A DNA stretch of 64,000 bases, taken from NCBI RefSeq assembly GCF_016599855.1, contig NZ_CP067041.1, positions 2,914,001-2,978,000 of the forward strand, given 5' to 3'. Shown piece by piece: positions 36,860-45,478 of the stretch. Every line of letters begins with the position of its first letter. The stretch's first letter is position 1. This DNA comes from Bradyrhizobium diazoefficiens (lineage in GTDB: Bacteria > Pseudomonadota > Alphaproteobacteria > Rhizobiales > Xanthobacteraceae). The translations under genes were made by a program, and so were the position numbers. The notes beneath the pieces are model-generated. The model made no database searches and was not told where the DNA came from. It was given only the letters and a program-made list of their open reading frames with translations.

Positions 36860-38098
36860 TCAATCAAGCCTCGATGGGAGGCCTCGGAGCGTCGCGGTGG
36901 CGCGCGCTATGCGTTCAACCCCCTCTGTCAGAGCTTCCAGAGATGTCGCGATTGACAGCCTGAAGTAAGGTGAGAGGCCGTAGGCCGCGCCAGCTACCAG
37001 CGCCACGCCGGCGGTGTCGAGGAAGTAAAGCACCACATCGTTGTCAGTCTCGATGCGCTTGCCGTCCTCCGTGGTCTTGCCGATCAGGCCGGCGCAATTC
37101 ACGAACAGGTAGAATGCGCCGTCTGGCGCCCGACAGCTCAGACCGGGAATTGCGTTCAGGAGCGGCAGGATGGCGTCGCGCCGCTGCTTGTAGATGGCGA
37201 CGCTTTCCGCGATGAACGACTGATCGCCGTTGAGCGCCGCGGCCGCAGCCGCCTGACTCACCGCGCAGCAGGTTCCGGCGGACTGCGACAACAACGTATC
37301 GAGCGCGCCGATCAGAGCTCGCGGGCCGGCGACCCAGCCGATGCGCCAGCCGGTCATGGCATAGGTCTTGGAGACACCGTTGATGGCGAGGGTGCGATCG
37401 CGCAGTTCGGGCGCGGCGTTGAGGAGATGTGGAGTCGGCTTGCCGTCGAACCGAATGTGCTCGTAGATGTCGTCAGTCATGACCATGACGTGCGGATGCT
37501 TGACGAGCACGTCCGCGAGCGCGCGGTATTCGGCAGCGCTATAGCTGGCACCGGTCGGATTGCTCGGCGAGTTGATCAGCAGCCAGCGCGTTTTGGAAGT
37601 GATGGCGGCTTCCAGCTGCTCGGGCGACAGCTTGAAGCCGTGGTTCTCGCCGCAGGAGATCGTCACCGGCGTGCCGTCGCAAGCCAGCACCATGTCCGGA
37701 TAGGATACCCAGTACGGCGCCGGAATGATGACCTCGTCACCCTCCTCGACGGTCGCTGCGAGCGCGCTGTAGATCGCGCTCTTGGCGCCGTTGGTCACGA
37801 TGATCTCGTCGACACCGTAGCTCAGCGCGTTTTCGTGCTTGAGCTTGGCTGCGATCGCCTCCCGCAATTCCTGCGTTCCCCGCATCGAGGTGTAGCGGGT
37901 CGCACCATGGTCCATTGCGTATGCGGCCGCCTTGCGGATGTGGGGCGGCGTGTCGAAATCCGGCTCGCCGACCACTAGGCTCACGATCTGCTTGCCCTGT
38001 CGCCGTAGCTCATTGGCCCGATCGGCGGCCACGGTGCTGGGTGACGGCTTGATGCGTCTGATGCGCCCTGCGAGGTTGTAGGAGTTCACGGCAGGCAT
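36860..38098 (-). CDS. PLP-dependent aminotransferase (class I, aspartate type)
   Basis: A 412-residue fold-type I aminotransferase. NSPSNPTGASY near residue 175 and NGVSKTYAMTGWRIGWVAGP near 240-260 (PLP Lys and phosphate-binding Arg) are diagnostic; the C-terminal FRLSI near 380 holds the carboxylate-binding Arg. It is divergent from the LysR gene, with an ATAAG-N5-CTTAT site between them, so it probably belongs to the same regulon as the PxpABC cluster, moving amino groups from the released amino acid. The substrate is probably aspartate, glutamate or an aromatic amino acid. Confidence 0.88.
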   Translation of the reverse strand: MPAVNSYNLAGRIRRIKPSPSTVAADRANELRRQGKQIVSLVVGEPDFDTPPHIRKAAAYAMDHGATRYTSMRGTQELREAIAAKLKHENALSYGVDEIIVTNGAKSAIYSALAATVEEGDEVIIPAPYWVSYPDMVLACDGTPVTISCGENHGFKLSPEQLEAAITSKTRWLLINSPSNPTGASYSAAEYRALADVLVKHPHVMVMTDDIYEHIRFDGKPTPHLLNAAPELRDRTLAINGVSKTYAMTGWRIGWVAGPRALIGALDTLLSQSAGTCCAVSQAAAAAALNGDQSFIAESVAIYKQRRDAILPLLNAIPGLSCRAPDGAFYLFVNCAGLIGKTTEDGKRIETDNDVVLYFLDTAGVALVAGAAYGLSPYFRLSIATSLEALTEGVERIARATATLRGLPSRLD

Positions 38099-38175
38099 CC
38101 CTTGATTTTGAGGCTGAAGTCGAAAGGTCTAGTCCTCCGCGGAAGCCGTGGCCAAGATGACTTCGATCTCCCTCG

Positions 38176-38190
38176 ATAAGAACCTCTTAT
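38176..38190. promoter_or_regulatory. LysR/Nac-type site ATAAG-N5-CTTAT in the aminotransferase-lysR gap
   Basis: ATAAG-AACCT-CTTAT is a 15-base interrupted palindrome fitting both T-N11-A and the Nac pattern ATA-N9-TAT. It is 61 bases before the lysR start and 77 before the aminotransferase start. Two more copies precede the 39.3 kb and 44.0 kb operons. Confidence 0.7.
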
Positions 38191-38251
38191 GGCTGGTGCG
38201 GAAATCGACTAGACTTCGGTGAGCGATGGTCAGCGGAACGGGAGAAACGAC

Positions 38252-39148
38252 GTGAACTTGAGGCGCCTGCAGTATTTCGTGAAGATTGTCGATATCGGCA
38301 GTCTGACGCAGGCCGCCGACATTCTTCACGTGGCGCAGCCCGCGCTCAGCCAGCAATTGGCAACGTTGGAAGGCGAGGTACGTCAGCAGCTATTGTTGCG
38401 CACCAAGCGCGGTGTGGTGCCAACCGAAGCCGGTAAGGTTCTCTACAGGCATGCCCAGCTCATCTTGCGGCAATGGGACCAGGCCAACGCCGACATGAAG
38501 GCGGCAGGGCAGGGCCTCTCCGGCGCTGTGTCAGTGGGGCTCGCGCCGGGAACGGCTGCCGCGCGTCTGTCGCTGCCTCTTCTGCGCACTGCGCGGGCGC
38601 GTCACCCCGGCATCCTGCTTTATCTCAACGAGACCTATGGCACGACGCTGTCGGAGCTCGTAATGAATGGGCGGATGGATATCGCGGTGCTCTATGGCGG
38701 CCAGACCACCGTGCATGGATTGAGGTTCGTTCCGCTGTTCAAGGAGCAACTGTACTTGGTGGGTCCCGACAGCATGGTCGCGTCCCCCAGCGAAGTGCCG
38801 CTGCACACGATCGCTGATCTGGATCTCTACCTCCCGCGGCCCTACAACGTCGTGCGAAGAATGGTGAACGAGGCATTCGCAGGACTCGGGATGACGCCGC
38901 GCGTGGTCGCGGAAATCGAATCGGCCGGAACACTGTCGGCCGTAATCGCCAGCGGCCTCGGCGCGACGATTTTGCCGGAATCCATGGCACGTGAGGTTGC
39001 CCGATCCTCCAACGCCTGGCTGTCTCGCATCATCCAGCCGACCATCGAGGCGCCCTTGGCGCTCTGCCAGTCGGATCATTTGCCGCTGTCGGAGCCGGCT
39101 TCGGCAATCAAGGAAATTTTGCTGGAACTCGTCGCGAGCCTCTCGTGA
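38252..39148 (+). CDS. LysR-family regulator, Nac-like
   Basis: A 298-residue LysR-type regulator from the GTG at 38252, which has GGAGAA at good spacing. The helix-turn-helix lies in residues 1-60 (LRRLQYFVKIVDIGSLTQAA, QPALSQQLATLE). The substrate-binding domain follows. The N-terminus and the repeated ATA-N9-TAT sites suggest the Nac/Cbl branch. It probably controls itself, the divergent aminotransferase, and the two downstream transcription units. Confidence 0.85.
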   Translation: MNLRRLQYFVKIVDIGSLTQAADILHVAQPALSQQLATLEGEVRQQLLLRTKRGVVPTEAGKVLYRHAQLILRQWDQANADMKAAGQGLSGAVSVGLAPGTAAARLSLPLLRTARARHPGILLYLNETYGTTLSELVMNGRMDIAVLYGGQTTVHGLRFVPLFKEQLYLVGPDSMVASPSEVPLHTIADLDLYLPRPYNVVRRMVNEAFAGLGMTPRVVAEIESAGTLSAVIASGLGATILPESMAREVARSSNAWLSRIIQPTIEAPLALCQSDHLPLSEPASAIKEILLELVASLS

Positions 39149-39187
39149 CACGATCCGCGCGTATAGCGCGGATGTGAGGCCGGGGAC

Positions 39188-39202
39188 ATAAGCACCCCTT
39201 AT
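39188..39202. promoter_or_regulatory. LysR/Nac-type site upstream of the carboxylase-pxp operon
   Basis: ATAAG-CACCC-CTTAT. Thirteen bases after it comes ATTCCGTCTT, a box found at the same distance after the site at 43910. The first gene starts 93 bases downstream. Confidence 0.72.
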
Positions 39203-39294
39203 CGGGTCAAACACATTCCGTCTTGGTGTGCGTCCGCATCGCGCGCTAGCCTTTGCTCATGTTTGATACCCATTTCTCCGATCGGTAGGCGCCG

Positions 39295-39717
39295 ATGGAC
39301 CTGGCGCAGATCAAGGCGTTCATTGACGCGATGGCATCGTCCGACCTTGCCGAGCTCGAGGCGAGCAAAGACGGCTGGACGCTTCGGTTGGTGCGCAATG
39401 GTGTGCGAAGCCATTCCGTGACTCCGGTCGCGGCCGCGAACCGATCGCCGTCTCGTCCAAATGCCCCTGTTGAAGCGGCCCCGGCGCCGGAGATCTGTGC
39501 GCCGCTTTCCGGCATCGTCTATCTGCGCCCCGGACCGGATCAGCCTCCTTACGTCGAGGTCGGTCAGGCGATCAAGGCCGGCATGGCGGTCTGTGTTATC
39601 GAGGCGATGAAGACGTTCATCGAAATCCGCGCCGAACGGGACGGGATCGTCGAAGCGATCCTCGTCGCTCCCGGAACCCTTGTCGACGCAGGTCAGCCGC
39701 TGATGCGCACCGTCTGA
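39295..39717 (+). CDS. accB: Biotin carboxyl carrier protein
   Basis: A 140-residue carrier. The N-terminal region is the usual flexible part, then a Pro/Ala-rich linker (residues about 50-65), and a C-terminal biotinyl domain with IEAMKTFIEI; Lys at about 106 would carry biotin. It precedes a biotin carboxylase by six bases. Rather than fatty-acid synthesis, the context (PxpB, PxpC, PxpA) points to a dedicated carboxylase for a cyclic amide or related substrate. Confidence 0.9.
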   Translation: MDLAQIKAFIDAMASSDLAELEASKDGWTLRLVRNGVRSHSVTPVAAANRSPSRPNAPVEAAPAPEICAPLSGIVYLRPGPDQPPYVEVGQAIKAGMAVCVIEAMKTFIEIRAERDGIVEAILVAPGTLVDAGQPLMRTV

Positions 39718-39723
39718 GGAGCC

Positions 39724-41079
39724 ATGTTCGAGTCCGTTCTGATCGCAAACCGCGGGGAGATTGCGCTTCGTATCCAGCGGGCGTGTCGGAGCCTCGGCCT
39801 GCGCACCATCGTCGTCTATTCCGAGGCCGATCGCGATGCGCCCTATGTCGAACGCGCGGATGTCGCGGTCTGCATCGGTCCGCCCGCGGCGACGTATAGC
39901 TATCTCGATCAGGCCGCCATCTTGCTGGCGGCCAAGGCGACGGGTGCTGAAGCCATTCACCCCGGATACGGATTTCTGGCCGAGAACGCCCTGTTCGCTG
40001 AGCGTGTCAGCCAGGCTGGGTTGACCTTCATCGGTCCTTCCGCCGCCTGCATTCGGACCATGGGTGACAAGGTCGCCGCCAAGAAGGCGATGCGCGCAGC
40101 GGGCGTGCCCTGCGTTCCCGGCCCCGATGCAACCTTGCCGGATGATCCCGAGGCCGTTCGTCGTCTCGCTCAAGAGATCGGCTATCCCGTCATCGTCAAA
40201 GCCGCAGGCGGAGGTGGCGGGCGAGGGATGCGGATCGTCACCGAGGAGGCCGCGCTGCTCGATGCGCTCGCGGTCACGCGTGAGGAAGCGCGACGCGCCT
40301 TCGACAACGGCGAAGTCTATATCGAAAAATTCCTGACCCATCCCCGGCACGTCGAAATCCAGGTGCTCGCGGATGGGCATGGCCAGGCGCTTTGGCTCGG
40401 CAGCCGGGACTGCTCGCTGCAGCGCCGGCACCAGAAGGTCATCGAAGAGGCGCCCGCGCCGGGAATCGCGGATGCGCTCATTGCCGAGATCGGCGAGCGC
40501 TGCGCGCGGGCCTGCCAGCAGATCCAGTACCAGGGGCTCGGCACCTTCGAGTTCCTGTTCGAAGACGGCGCATTCTATTTCATCGAGATGAACACGCGGC
40601 TGCAGGTCGAGCATCCCGTCACCGAGATGACGGCCGGGATCGACATCGTCCAGCAGCAGATCCGCGTCGCGCGCGGGGAGCGACTGACGTTGACGCAGGC
40701 TGATATTTGCTGCCGCGGACATGCCTTCGAGTGCCGGATCAATGCCGAGAATCCGGATAGCTTCGCGCCGTCACCGGGTCGCATCACCGGCTGGGAGCTT
40801 CCGGGCGGCTATGGCGTGCGCGTCGACAGCCACGCCGGTGCTGGCTACACCGTCTCACCGCACTACGATTCCATGATCGCAAAGCTGATCGTCCATGGCG
40901 ACGACCGTGCCGATGCGCTGGCGCGCTTGCGGCTCGCGCTCGATGAAATGAGCGTCTCGGGGATCTCCACCAATTTGCCGCTGCATCGCCGCATCGTGTC
41001 GGATCCGACATTCAGCTCCGGGGCGGTTGACATCCATTATCTCGAACGCCGCCTGCGCGAGGGAGCACCTCACGCATGA
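39724..41079 (+). CDS. accC: Biotin carboxylase subunit
   Basis: A 451-residue ATP-grasp enzyme that carboxylates biotin with ATP and bicarbonate. The N-terminus LIANRGEIALRIQRACRSLG is the family signature; ATP loop KAAGGGGGRGMRIV near residue 158, catalytic EAPAPGI near 240 and EMNTRLQVEHPVTE near 285 are present. Overlaps pxpB by four bases. It would supply carboxybiotin to the adjacent PxpB/PxpC, which resemble the carboxyltransferase half of urea carboxylase. Confidence 0.92.
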   Translation: MFESVLIANRGEIALRIQRACRSLGLRTIVVYSEADRDAPYVERADVAVCIGPPAATYSYLDQAAILLAAKATGAEAIHPGYGFLAENALFAERVSQAGLTFIGPSAACIRTMGDKVAAKKAMRAAGVPCVPGPDATLPDDPEAVRRLAQEIGYPVIVKAAGGGGGRGMRIVTEEAALLDALAVTREEARRAFDNGEVYIEKFLTHPRHVEIQVLADGHGQALWLGSRDCSLQRRHQKVIEEAPAPGIADALIAEIGERCARACQQIQYQGLGTFEFLFEDGAFYFIEMNTRLQVEHPVTEMTAGIDIVQQQIRVARGERLTLTQADICCRGHAFECRINAENPDSFAPSPGRITGWELPGGYGVRVDSHAGAGYTVSPHYDSMIAKLIVHGDDRADALARLRLALDEMSVSGISTNLPLHRRIVSDPTFSSGAVDIHYLERRLREGAPHA

Positions 41080-41735
41080 GCGCCGATGAGCCCCGGATCA
41101 GTCTGCTTGGAACGAGCGCCTTGTTGTTCGATGCGCCCGGTCCGACGGAGCTCGACACGCAGCGGCGGATCTGGGCACTGGCCGAAGAGGCCGCGCATTG
41201 GCCTGAAATTCGCGAGGCCGTGCCGGGCATGAACAACGTCATGCTCAGCTTTAAGCGGCCGCCCGGTTCGCTTGCGTCGATCGGAGCGAGGCTACGATCG
41301 GCCTGGGCCAGCGCCCCGGCGCTCGAGCTGGAAGGCCGGCTGATCGAGCTGCCGGTGGTCTATGGCGGCGAGGGCGGGCCGCATGTCGCCGACGTCGTCG
41401 CACATACGGGATTGAGCCTCGACGACATCGCCGAAATCCATAGTGCGCCGATCTATCACGTCTACGCTCTCGGCAGTCATCCCGGCTATTGCTATCTCGG
41501 CGGCATGGACCAGCGGATCGCTACGCCGCGGCGTAAGACCCCTACGCTGAGGATTCCGGGAGGAGCCGTTTCAATCGGCGGCGGTCAGACCGGCGTGTCC
41601 GCATCGCCCGGGCCGAGCGGCTGGAATACGATCGGCAGCACGGAGATGCATTTCTTTGACCCGGCCAGCGACCCGCCGGCGCTGCTGCGTCCCGGTGACA
41701 GCATCCGCTTTCGCATCGCGGCGGTGATCCGATGA
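41076..41735 (+). CDS. pxpB: PxpB/KipI-type subunit (allophanate hydrolase subunit 1 family)
   Basis: A 219-residue protein of the AHS1 family. Conserved blocks include ELPVVYGGEGGPHVADVVAH near residue 88, LGSHPGYCYLGGMD near 130 and IPGGAVSIGGGQTGVSASPG near 157. Known as 5-oxoprolinase subunit B, and homologous to a domain of urea carboxylase. ATGA overlaps on both sides imply stoichiometric synthesis with PxpC. Confidence 0.9.
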   Translation: MSADEPRISLLGTSALLFDAPGPTELDTQRRIWALAEEAAHWPEIREAVPGMNNVMLSFKRPPGSLASIGARLRSAWASAPALELEGRLIELPVVYGGEGGPHVADVVAHTGLSLDDIAEIHSAPIYHVYALGSHPGYCYLGGMDQRIATPRRKTPTLRIPGGAVSIGGGQTGVSASPGPSGWNTIGSTEMHFFDPASDPPALLRPGDSIRFRIAAVIR

Positions 41736-42715
41736 TCGAGGTCATCGCCACCGGCGGACTTGCGACTATTCAGGATCTTGGTCGCAGGGGCGCGCTCAAA
41801 TGGGGCGTCGGTACCTCGGGTGCCATGGATGACCTTGCAGTCGCGGCCGGCAACATCCTGCTCGGCAATCCCGATGACGCGGCGGCGATCGAGGTCCAGC
41901 TTTTTCCGTTTCGGATCCACTTCCAGGAGGACACAACGTTCGCTGTGACCGGAGCAGATTGCGACGGGAGGCTCGATGATCTCGCGATTCTGCCATGGTG
42001 CGTGCATCATGCCAGCGCCGGACAGGTGCTTCATCTCGGACTTCCCCGGCGCGACGGTTGGGCCGCGAGCCGCGCCTATCTTTGCCTTGCCGCCGGCGTC
42101 GATGTGCCATCGGTGCTGGGGTCGCGCAGCACGCAGTTGCGTGGTGAATTTGGTGGTCTCGAAGGACGCGCCCTTCGCACAGGCGACAAGATTGCGACCG
42201 GACCGTTTCGAGCAGCGGGTGCACGCGTGGGCCTCAATCCGCCAGCGTTGGCGATGCCGCTGATGGTGGATGGCCTGCCGGCCGTACGGGTGCTTCGCGC
42301 CGCCGAGTACGAGGCCTATACGCCGCGGGCTCAGGCAAGTCTGTGGAGCGAGCCATGGCGGATTTCGCCGCAAAGCGATCGCTACGGGTTTCGGCTCGAG
42401 GGCACCCCATTGATGCCGAAGGCGCCGCTCGAATTGCGCTCGCACGGGATCGTGCCGGGGGTGATTCAGGTGCCGCATGGCGGTCAGCCCATCGTGCAGA
42501 TGCGCGATGCCCAGCCGTCCGGCGGCTATCCCAAGATCGGAACCGTCATCGAGGCCGACTTGTGGCGCCTCGGGCAGGCGCCGATTGGCAGCCGCATTCG
42601 CTTTGTCGAGGTGACCTGGGATGACGCTGTCGCGGCCCAGGATGCGAACGACCGCTGGCTTGCCGAAGCGCGGCGCCTCGTCGGTCTTTTCCGTGTACGG
42701 CGGGGAGGGCGATGA
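41732..42715 (+). CDS. pxpC: PxpC/KipA-type subunit (biotin-dependent carboxyltransferase family)
   Basis: A 327-residue AHS2 protein. The N-terminus IEVIATGGLATIQDLGRRGA, then GTSGAMDD and NILLGNPDDAAAIE near 45, are characteristic; the C-terminal GVIQVPHGGQPIVQMRDAQP and GGYPKIGTV near 260 complete the fold. Forms the catalytic partner of PxpB. In urea carboxylase the corresponding domain moves CO2 from biotin to the amide nitrogen. Confidence 0.9.
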   Translation: MIEVIATGGLATIQDLGRRGALKWGVGTSGAMDDLAVAAGNILLGNPDDAAAIEVQLFPFRIHFQEDTTFAVTGADCDGRLDDLAILPWCVHHASAGQVLHLGLPRRDGWAASRAYLCLAAGVDVPSVLGSRSTQLRGEFGGLEGRALRTGDKIATGPFRAAGARVGLNPPALAMPLMVDGLPAVRVLRAAEYEAYTPRAQASLWSEPWRISPQSDRYGFRLEGTPLMPKAPLELRSHGIVPGVIQVPHGGQPIVQMRDAQPSGGYPKIGTVIEADLWRLGQAPIGSRIRFVEVTWDDAVAAQDANDRWLAEARRLVGLFRVRRGGR

Positions 42716-43119
42716 TGCCGTTCCAGCATGTCGACCAGCTCTCGTTGTGGCTTGCCGAAGCGGGCATCGACTCCCTCGAACTGAGCGGCCCAGACCGCGA
42801 ACTGCGTCTCGGGCGCACCGTCCAGCAGGGGCTTGAAGCAAAGCCCACGGACCCCGCGCGCGCGGTCACTCACGCCGTGAGGGCGCCGATGGTGGGGACC
42901 CTGCTGCATAGCCATCCGATGCGGCGCGTTCCGCTCGCGCCCCGTGGGAGCCTGGTTCGCGCCGGCCAGACGGTCGCGCTATTGCAAGTTGGCGCGCTGC
43001 TGGTTCCGATCGACGCGCCCTGTGACGGGGTGGTCGTCGAGGTGCTGGCAGAAGAGGGCGCGCTCGTCGGGTTTGGCGCCGAGATCACCCGACTTTCGGA
43101 CATCGCGAGCGAGGCTTGA
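42712..43119 (+). CDS. Biotinyl-domain protein lacking the biotin lysine
   Basis: A 135-residue protein with the layout of a biotin carrier: N-terminal part, linker (about 38-50), then a lipoyl/biotinyl barrel from VRAPMVGTLL near residue 57. Where carriers have EAMK, this one reads LLQVGALLVPI (residues about 90-100), Ala replacing the Lys at about 95. It cannot be biotinylated there. It starts inside the pxpC stop and overlaps pxpA, so it belongs to the complex. A structural or competitive role is possible. Confidence 0.82.
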   Translation: MMPFQHVDQLSLWLAEAGIDSLELSGPDRELRLGRTVQQGLEAKPTDPARAVTHAVRAPMVGTLLHSHPMRRVPLAPRGSLVRAGQTVALLQVGALLVPIDAPCDGVVVEVLAEEGALVGFGAEITRLSDIASEA

Positions 43120-43892
43120 CCATGAACATCGACCTCAATGCCGATCTTGCCGAGGGCTATGGGCCCTGGCGCATGGGCGACGACACCGCGCTCCTCGACG
43201 TGCTGTCGTCGGCCAACTTGGCTTGTGGATTTCATGCGGGCGATCCGCTGATCATGCAGCGCACCGTCGAGCTCGCCATGGCGCGCGGCGTGGACATCGG
43301 CGCCCATGTCGGCTTCCCCGATCGCCAGGGCTTTGGACGCCGCGTCATGCAGATCGATATCACCGAGCTCGCAGCGATCGTGACCTACCAGCTTGGAGCG
43401 CTCGACGGCATCTGCCGCGCGCGCGGCGCGCGCATGACGCATATGAGCTTTCACGGTGCGCTCGGCAACATGGTTGCGGCAGATCATGCCCTGGCGGCCG
43501 CCCTGGTGCGCGCGGTTGCGACCTTCGATCCGAAACTGATCCTGCTCACCTCGGCAAGCCGCGCCATGGAAGCGGCCGCCAGCGATTGCGGCTTGCGGGC
43601 CGCGATAACCTTCCTGGCGGATCGCGCTTATGACGATGATGGCCTCTTGGTGTCACGCAAGCTTGCCGGATCGGTGATCCACGATCGTGCCCAGGTGCTT
43701 GAGCGGGTCAAGCGCATCCTGCGCCAGGGCGAGGTCGTGACCCACAGCGGCAACACGCTGGCGCTGCGCCCCGCCAGCATTCTGCTGCACGGTGATACCG
43801 ACGGCGCCGTCGATCTGGCGAGAGCCATCCGCGAGGAGGTGGTGGCCAGCGGTGCCAGCATTGTACCCATTTCGCGACAAGGATGCCGCTGA
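43116..43892 (+). CDS. pxpA: PxpA (LamB/YcsF family), 5-oxoprolinase subunit A
   Basis: A 258-residue TIM-barrel-like protein. The N-terminus MNIDLNADLAEGYGPW and SANLACGFHAGDP near residue 31 are diagnostic; HVGFPDRQGFGRR near 61 and VTHSGNTLALRPASILLHGD near 208 also match. With PxpB and PxpC it hydrolyses 5-oxoproline to glutamate at the cost of ATP. In this operon a biotin carboxylase and carrier are added. Last gene of the five-gene coupled set after accB. Confidence 0.92.
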   Translation: MTMNIDLNADLAEGYGPWRMGDDTALLDVLSSANLACGFHAGDPLIMQRTVELAMARGVDIGAHVGFPDRQGFGRRVMQIDITELAAIVTYQLGALDGICRARGARMTHMSFHGALGNMVAADHALAAALVRAVATFDPKLILLTSASRAMEAAASDCGLRAAITFLADRAYDDDGLLVSRKLAGSVIHDRAQVLERVKRILRQGEVVTHSGNTLALRPASILLHGDTDGAVDLARAIREEVVASGASIVPISRQGCR

Positions 43893-43909
43893 AATGGGCG
43901 TGCCCGGAC

Positions 43910-43924
43910 ATAAGGCAGCCTTAT
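43910..43924. promoter_or_regulatory. LysR/Nac-type site upstream of the SDR-ABC operon
   Basis: ATAAG-GCAGC-CTTAT, an exact arm match to the sites at 38176 and 39188. TAATCCGTCTT follows at the same distance as ATTCCGTCTT does after the second site. The SDR gene starts 75 bases downstream. Confidence 0.72.
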
Positions 43925-43998
43925 CGCGCCACAGATAATCCGTCTTAGCCGGAGCGATGGCGGACGGCTAACTTGAACCATCGAGCTGAGAGACAGCC

Positions 43999-44763
43999 AT
44001 GCCGTTTTCAGATTATCGAAAGGCCCTCGTGACCGGCGCCTCTTCCGGCATTGGAGCCGCAACCGTCGAACGATTGCGCCGAGAGGGCCTGGAAGTGCAC
44101 GCGCTGGCCCGTAGCGCAAATGCCCTTGGCGAGCTGAAGCAGCGGACCGGCTGCATTGCCCATGCAATCGATGTGACGGATCTCGCCGGAGTCACGAAGC
44201 TGGCGAACGAAGTTGAGTTCGACATTCTCGTCAACAATGCCGGCGTCGATCGGCCGAAGCCATTCCTCAAGGCCGACGCCGAGGACATCGACCTCATTGT
44301 CGATGTGAACCTACGCGCGGTGCTGCATCTCTGCCGCCTGATCTTGCCGGGCATGGTCGCGCGCGACCGCGGCCACATCGTCAATATCAGCTCGATCGCC
44401 GGTGCGTACAATTTCGGGGGAAACTCCTCCTATCACGCGACGAAGGCAGCCATCAGCATGTTGTCGAGTCAGCTTCGCATCGACGTGTTCGGCCGCCGGG
44501 TTCGCGTCACCGAGATATGTCCGGGCCGCGTCGCGACCGACATTTTCGCCCATGTCCACGGCGCTTCAAAGGAAACCCAAGAGCGCTTCATTGAAGGCTA
44601 CGAGCTGCCCGAAGCGAAGGACATCGCGGGCGCCATCGCGTTTGCGATTGCCGCGCCCATTGCGGTGAATGTCGGATACATGGAGATCACCCCGACGCTC
44701 CAGGTTCCCGGCGGACTGTCGACGGCGAAGGGTGCCGCGTCCGCTGCCGAGCCGAGCCGCTGA
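43999..44763 (+). CDS. SDR-family oxidoreductase
   Basis: A 254-residue classical short-chain dehydrogenase. TGASSGIGAATVERL near residue 13 binds the cofactor, VNNAGVD is near 80, the catalytic Ser is in NISSIAGAY near 132 and YHATK lies near 149. It resembles the YdfG (3-hydroxy acid dehydrogenase) group. First gene of the second LysR-linked operon, ten bases before a permease gene; likely oxidises a hydroxy-amino acid imported by that transporter. Confidence 0.87.
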   Translation: MPFSDYRKALVTGASSGIGAATVERLRREGLEVHALARSANALGELKQRTGCIAHAIDVTDLAGVTKLANEVEFDILVNNAGVDRPKPFLKADAEDIDLIVDVNLRAVLHLCRLILPGMVARDRGHIVNISSIAGAYNFGGNSSYHATKAAISMLSSQLRIDVFGRRVRVTEICPGRVATDIFAHVHGASKETQERFIEGYELPEAKDIAGAIAFAIAAPIAVNVGYMEITPTLQVPGGLSTAKGAASAAEPSR

Positions 44764-44772
44764 GTCCGCGCA

Positions 44773-45474
44773 ATGAGCAGTCTCGACCTCTCAGCGATCC
44801 TGCTCAACCCCCAATATAGCCGGATGCTGCTCGACGGCTTCGAGATGACGCTGATAGTAGCGATCGGCTCCTGGCTGCTGGCGATGAGTCTCGGCATCCT
44901 GCTGCTCGTCGTTCGGCTGGCGCCGAGCCGGATCGCGGACCGCGCCGTGGCCGCCTACATCTCCTACCATCAGAATGTACCCACGCTCGTGCAGCTCATG
45001 CTGTGGTACTTCGGCATCTCGAGCCTGCTCCCTCTCGTCCTTCAGGACTGGATCAGCATGCATAACGGCGAAGCGATCTTCGCCGTGATCGGGCTCGGAT
45101 TGTGTCAAGCGGCCTATTTCAGCGAAGACCTGCGCTCTGGCCTGCGGTCGGTTGTGGCCGGACAGATGGAGGCGGCAAAGGCGCTCGGGCACGGCTACAT
45201 CAGCGCGATGCGCTATGTGATGATGCCGCAAGCTGTACGAAACGCGCTGCCCCCGCTCATCAACCATACGGTTTCGCTGTTCAAGAACAGCAGCCTTGCG
45301 GTCGCGATCGGCGTCACCGAACTGTTGCATGCCGTGAAGGAGGTCGAAAACCAGAGTTTTCGTACGTTCGAAACCTATCTGATCGCGACGATCGTCTATC
45401 TCGCCTGCTCGTTGCTGCTGATGGGGGTTGGCGCCTGGTTGAGCCGTCGGTCGCGTCCGGTGGGAGCCACCTGA
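44773..45474 (+). CDS. Polar amino-acid ABC transporter permease 1
   Basis: A 233-residue HisM/GltK-type permease with about five helices. The conserved loop is VVAGQMEAAKALGHGYISAM near residues 127-147. Hydrophobic N-terminal segment MTLIVAIGSWLLAMSLGILL. It pairs with the permease five bases downstream. Confidence 0.9.
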   Translation: MSSLDLSAILLNPQYSRMLLDGFEMTLIVAIGSWLLAMSLGILLLVVRLAPSRIADRAVAAYISYHQNVPTLVQLMLWYFGISSLLPLVLQDWISMHNGEAIFAVIGLGLCQAAYFSEDLRSGLRSVVAGQMEAAKALGHGYISAMRYVMMPQAVRNALPPLINHTVSLFKNSSLAVAIGVTELLHAVKEVENQSFRTFETYLIATIVYLACSLLLMGVGAWLSRRSRPVGAT

Positions 45475-45478
45475 CCCC

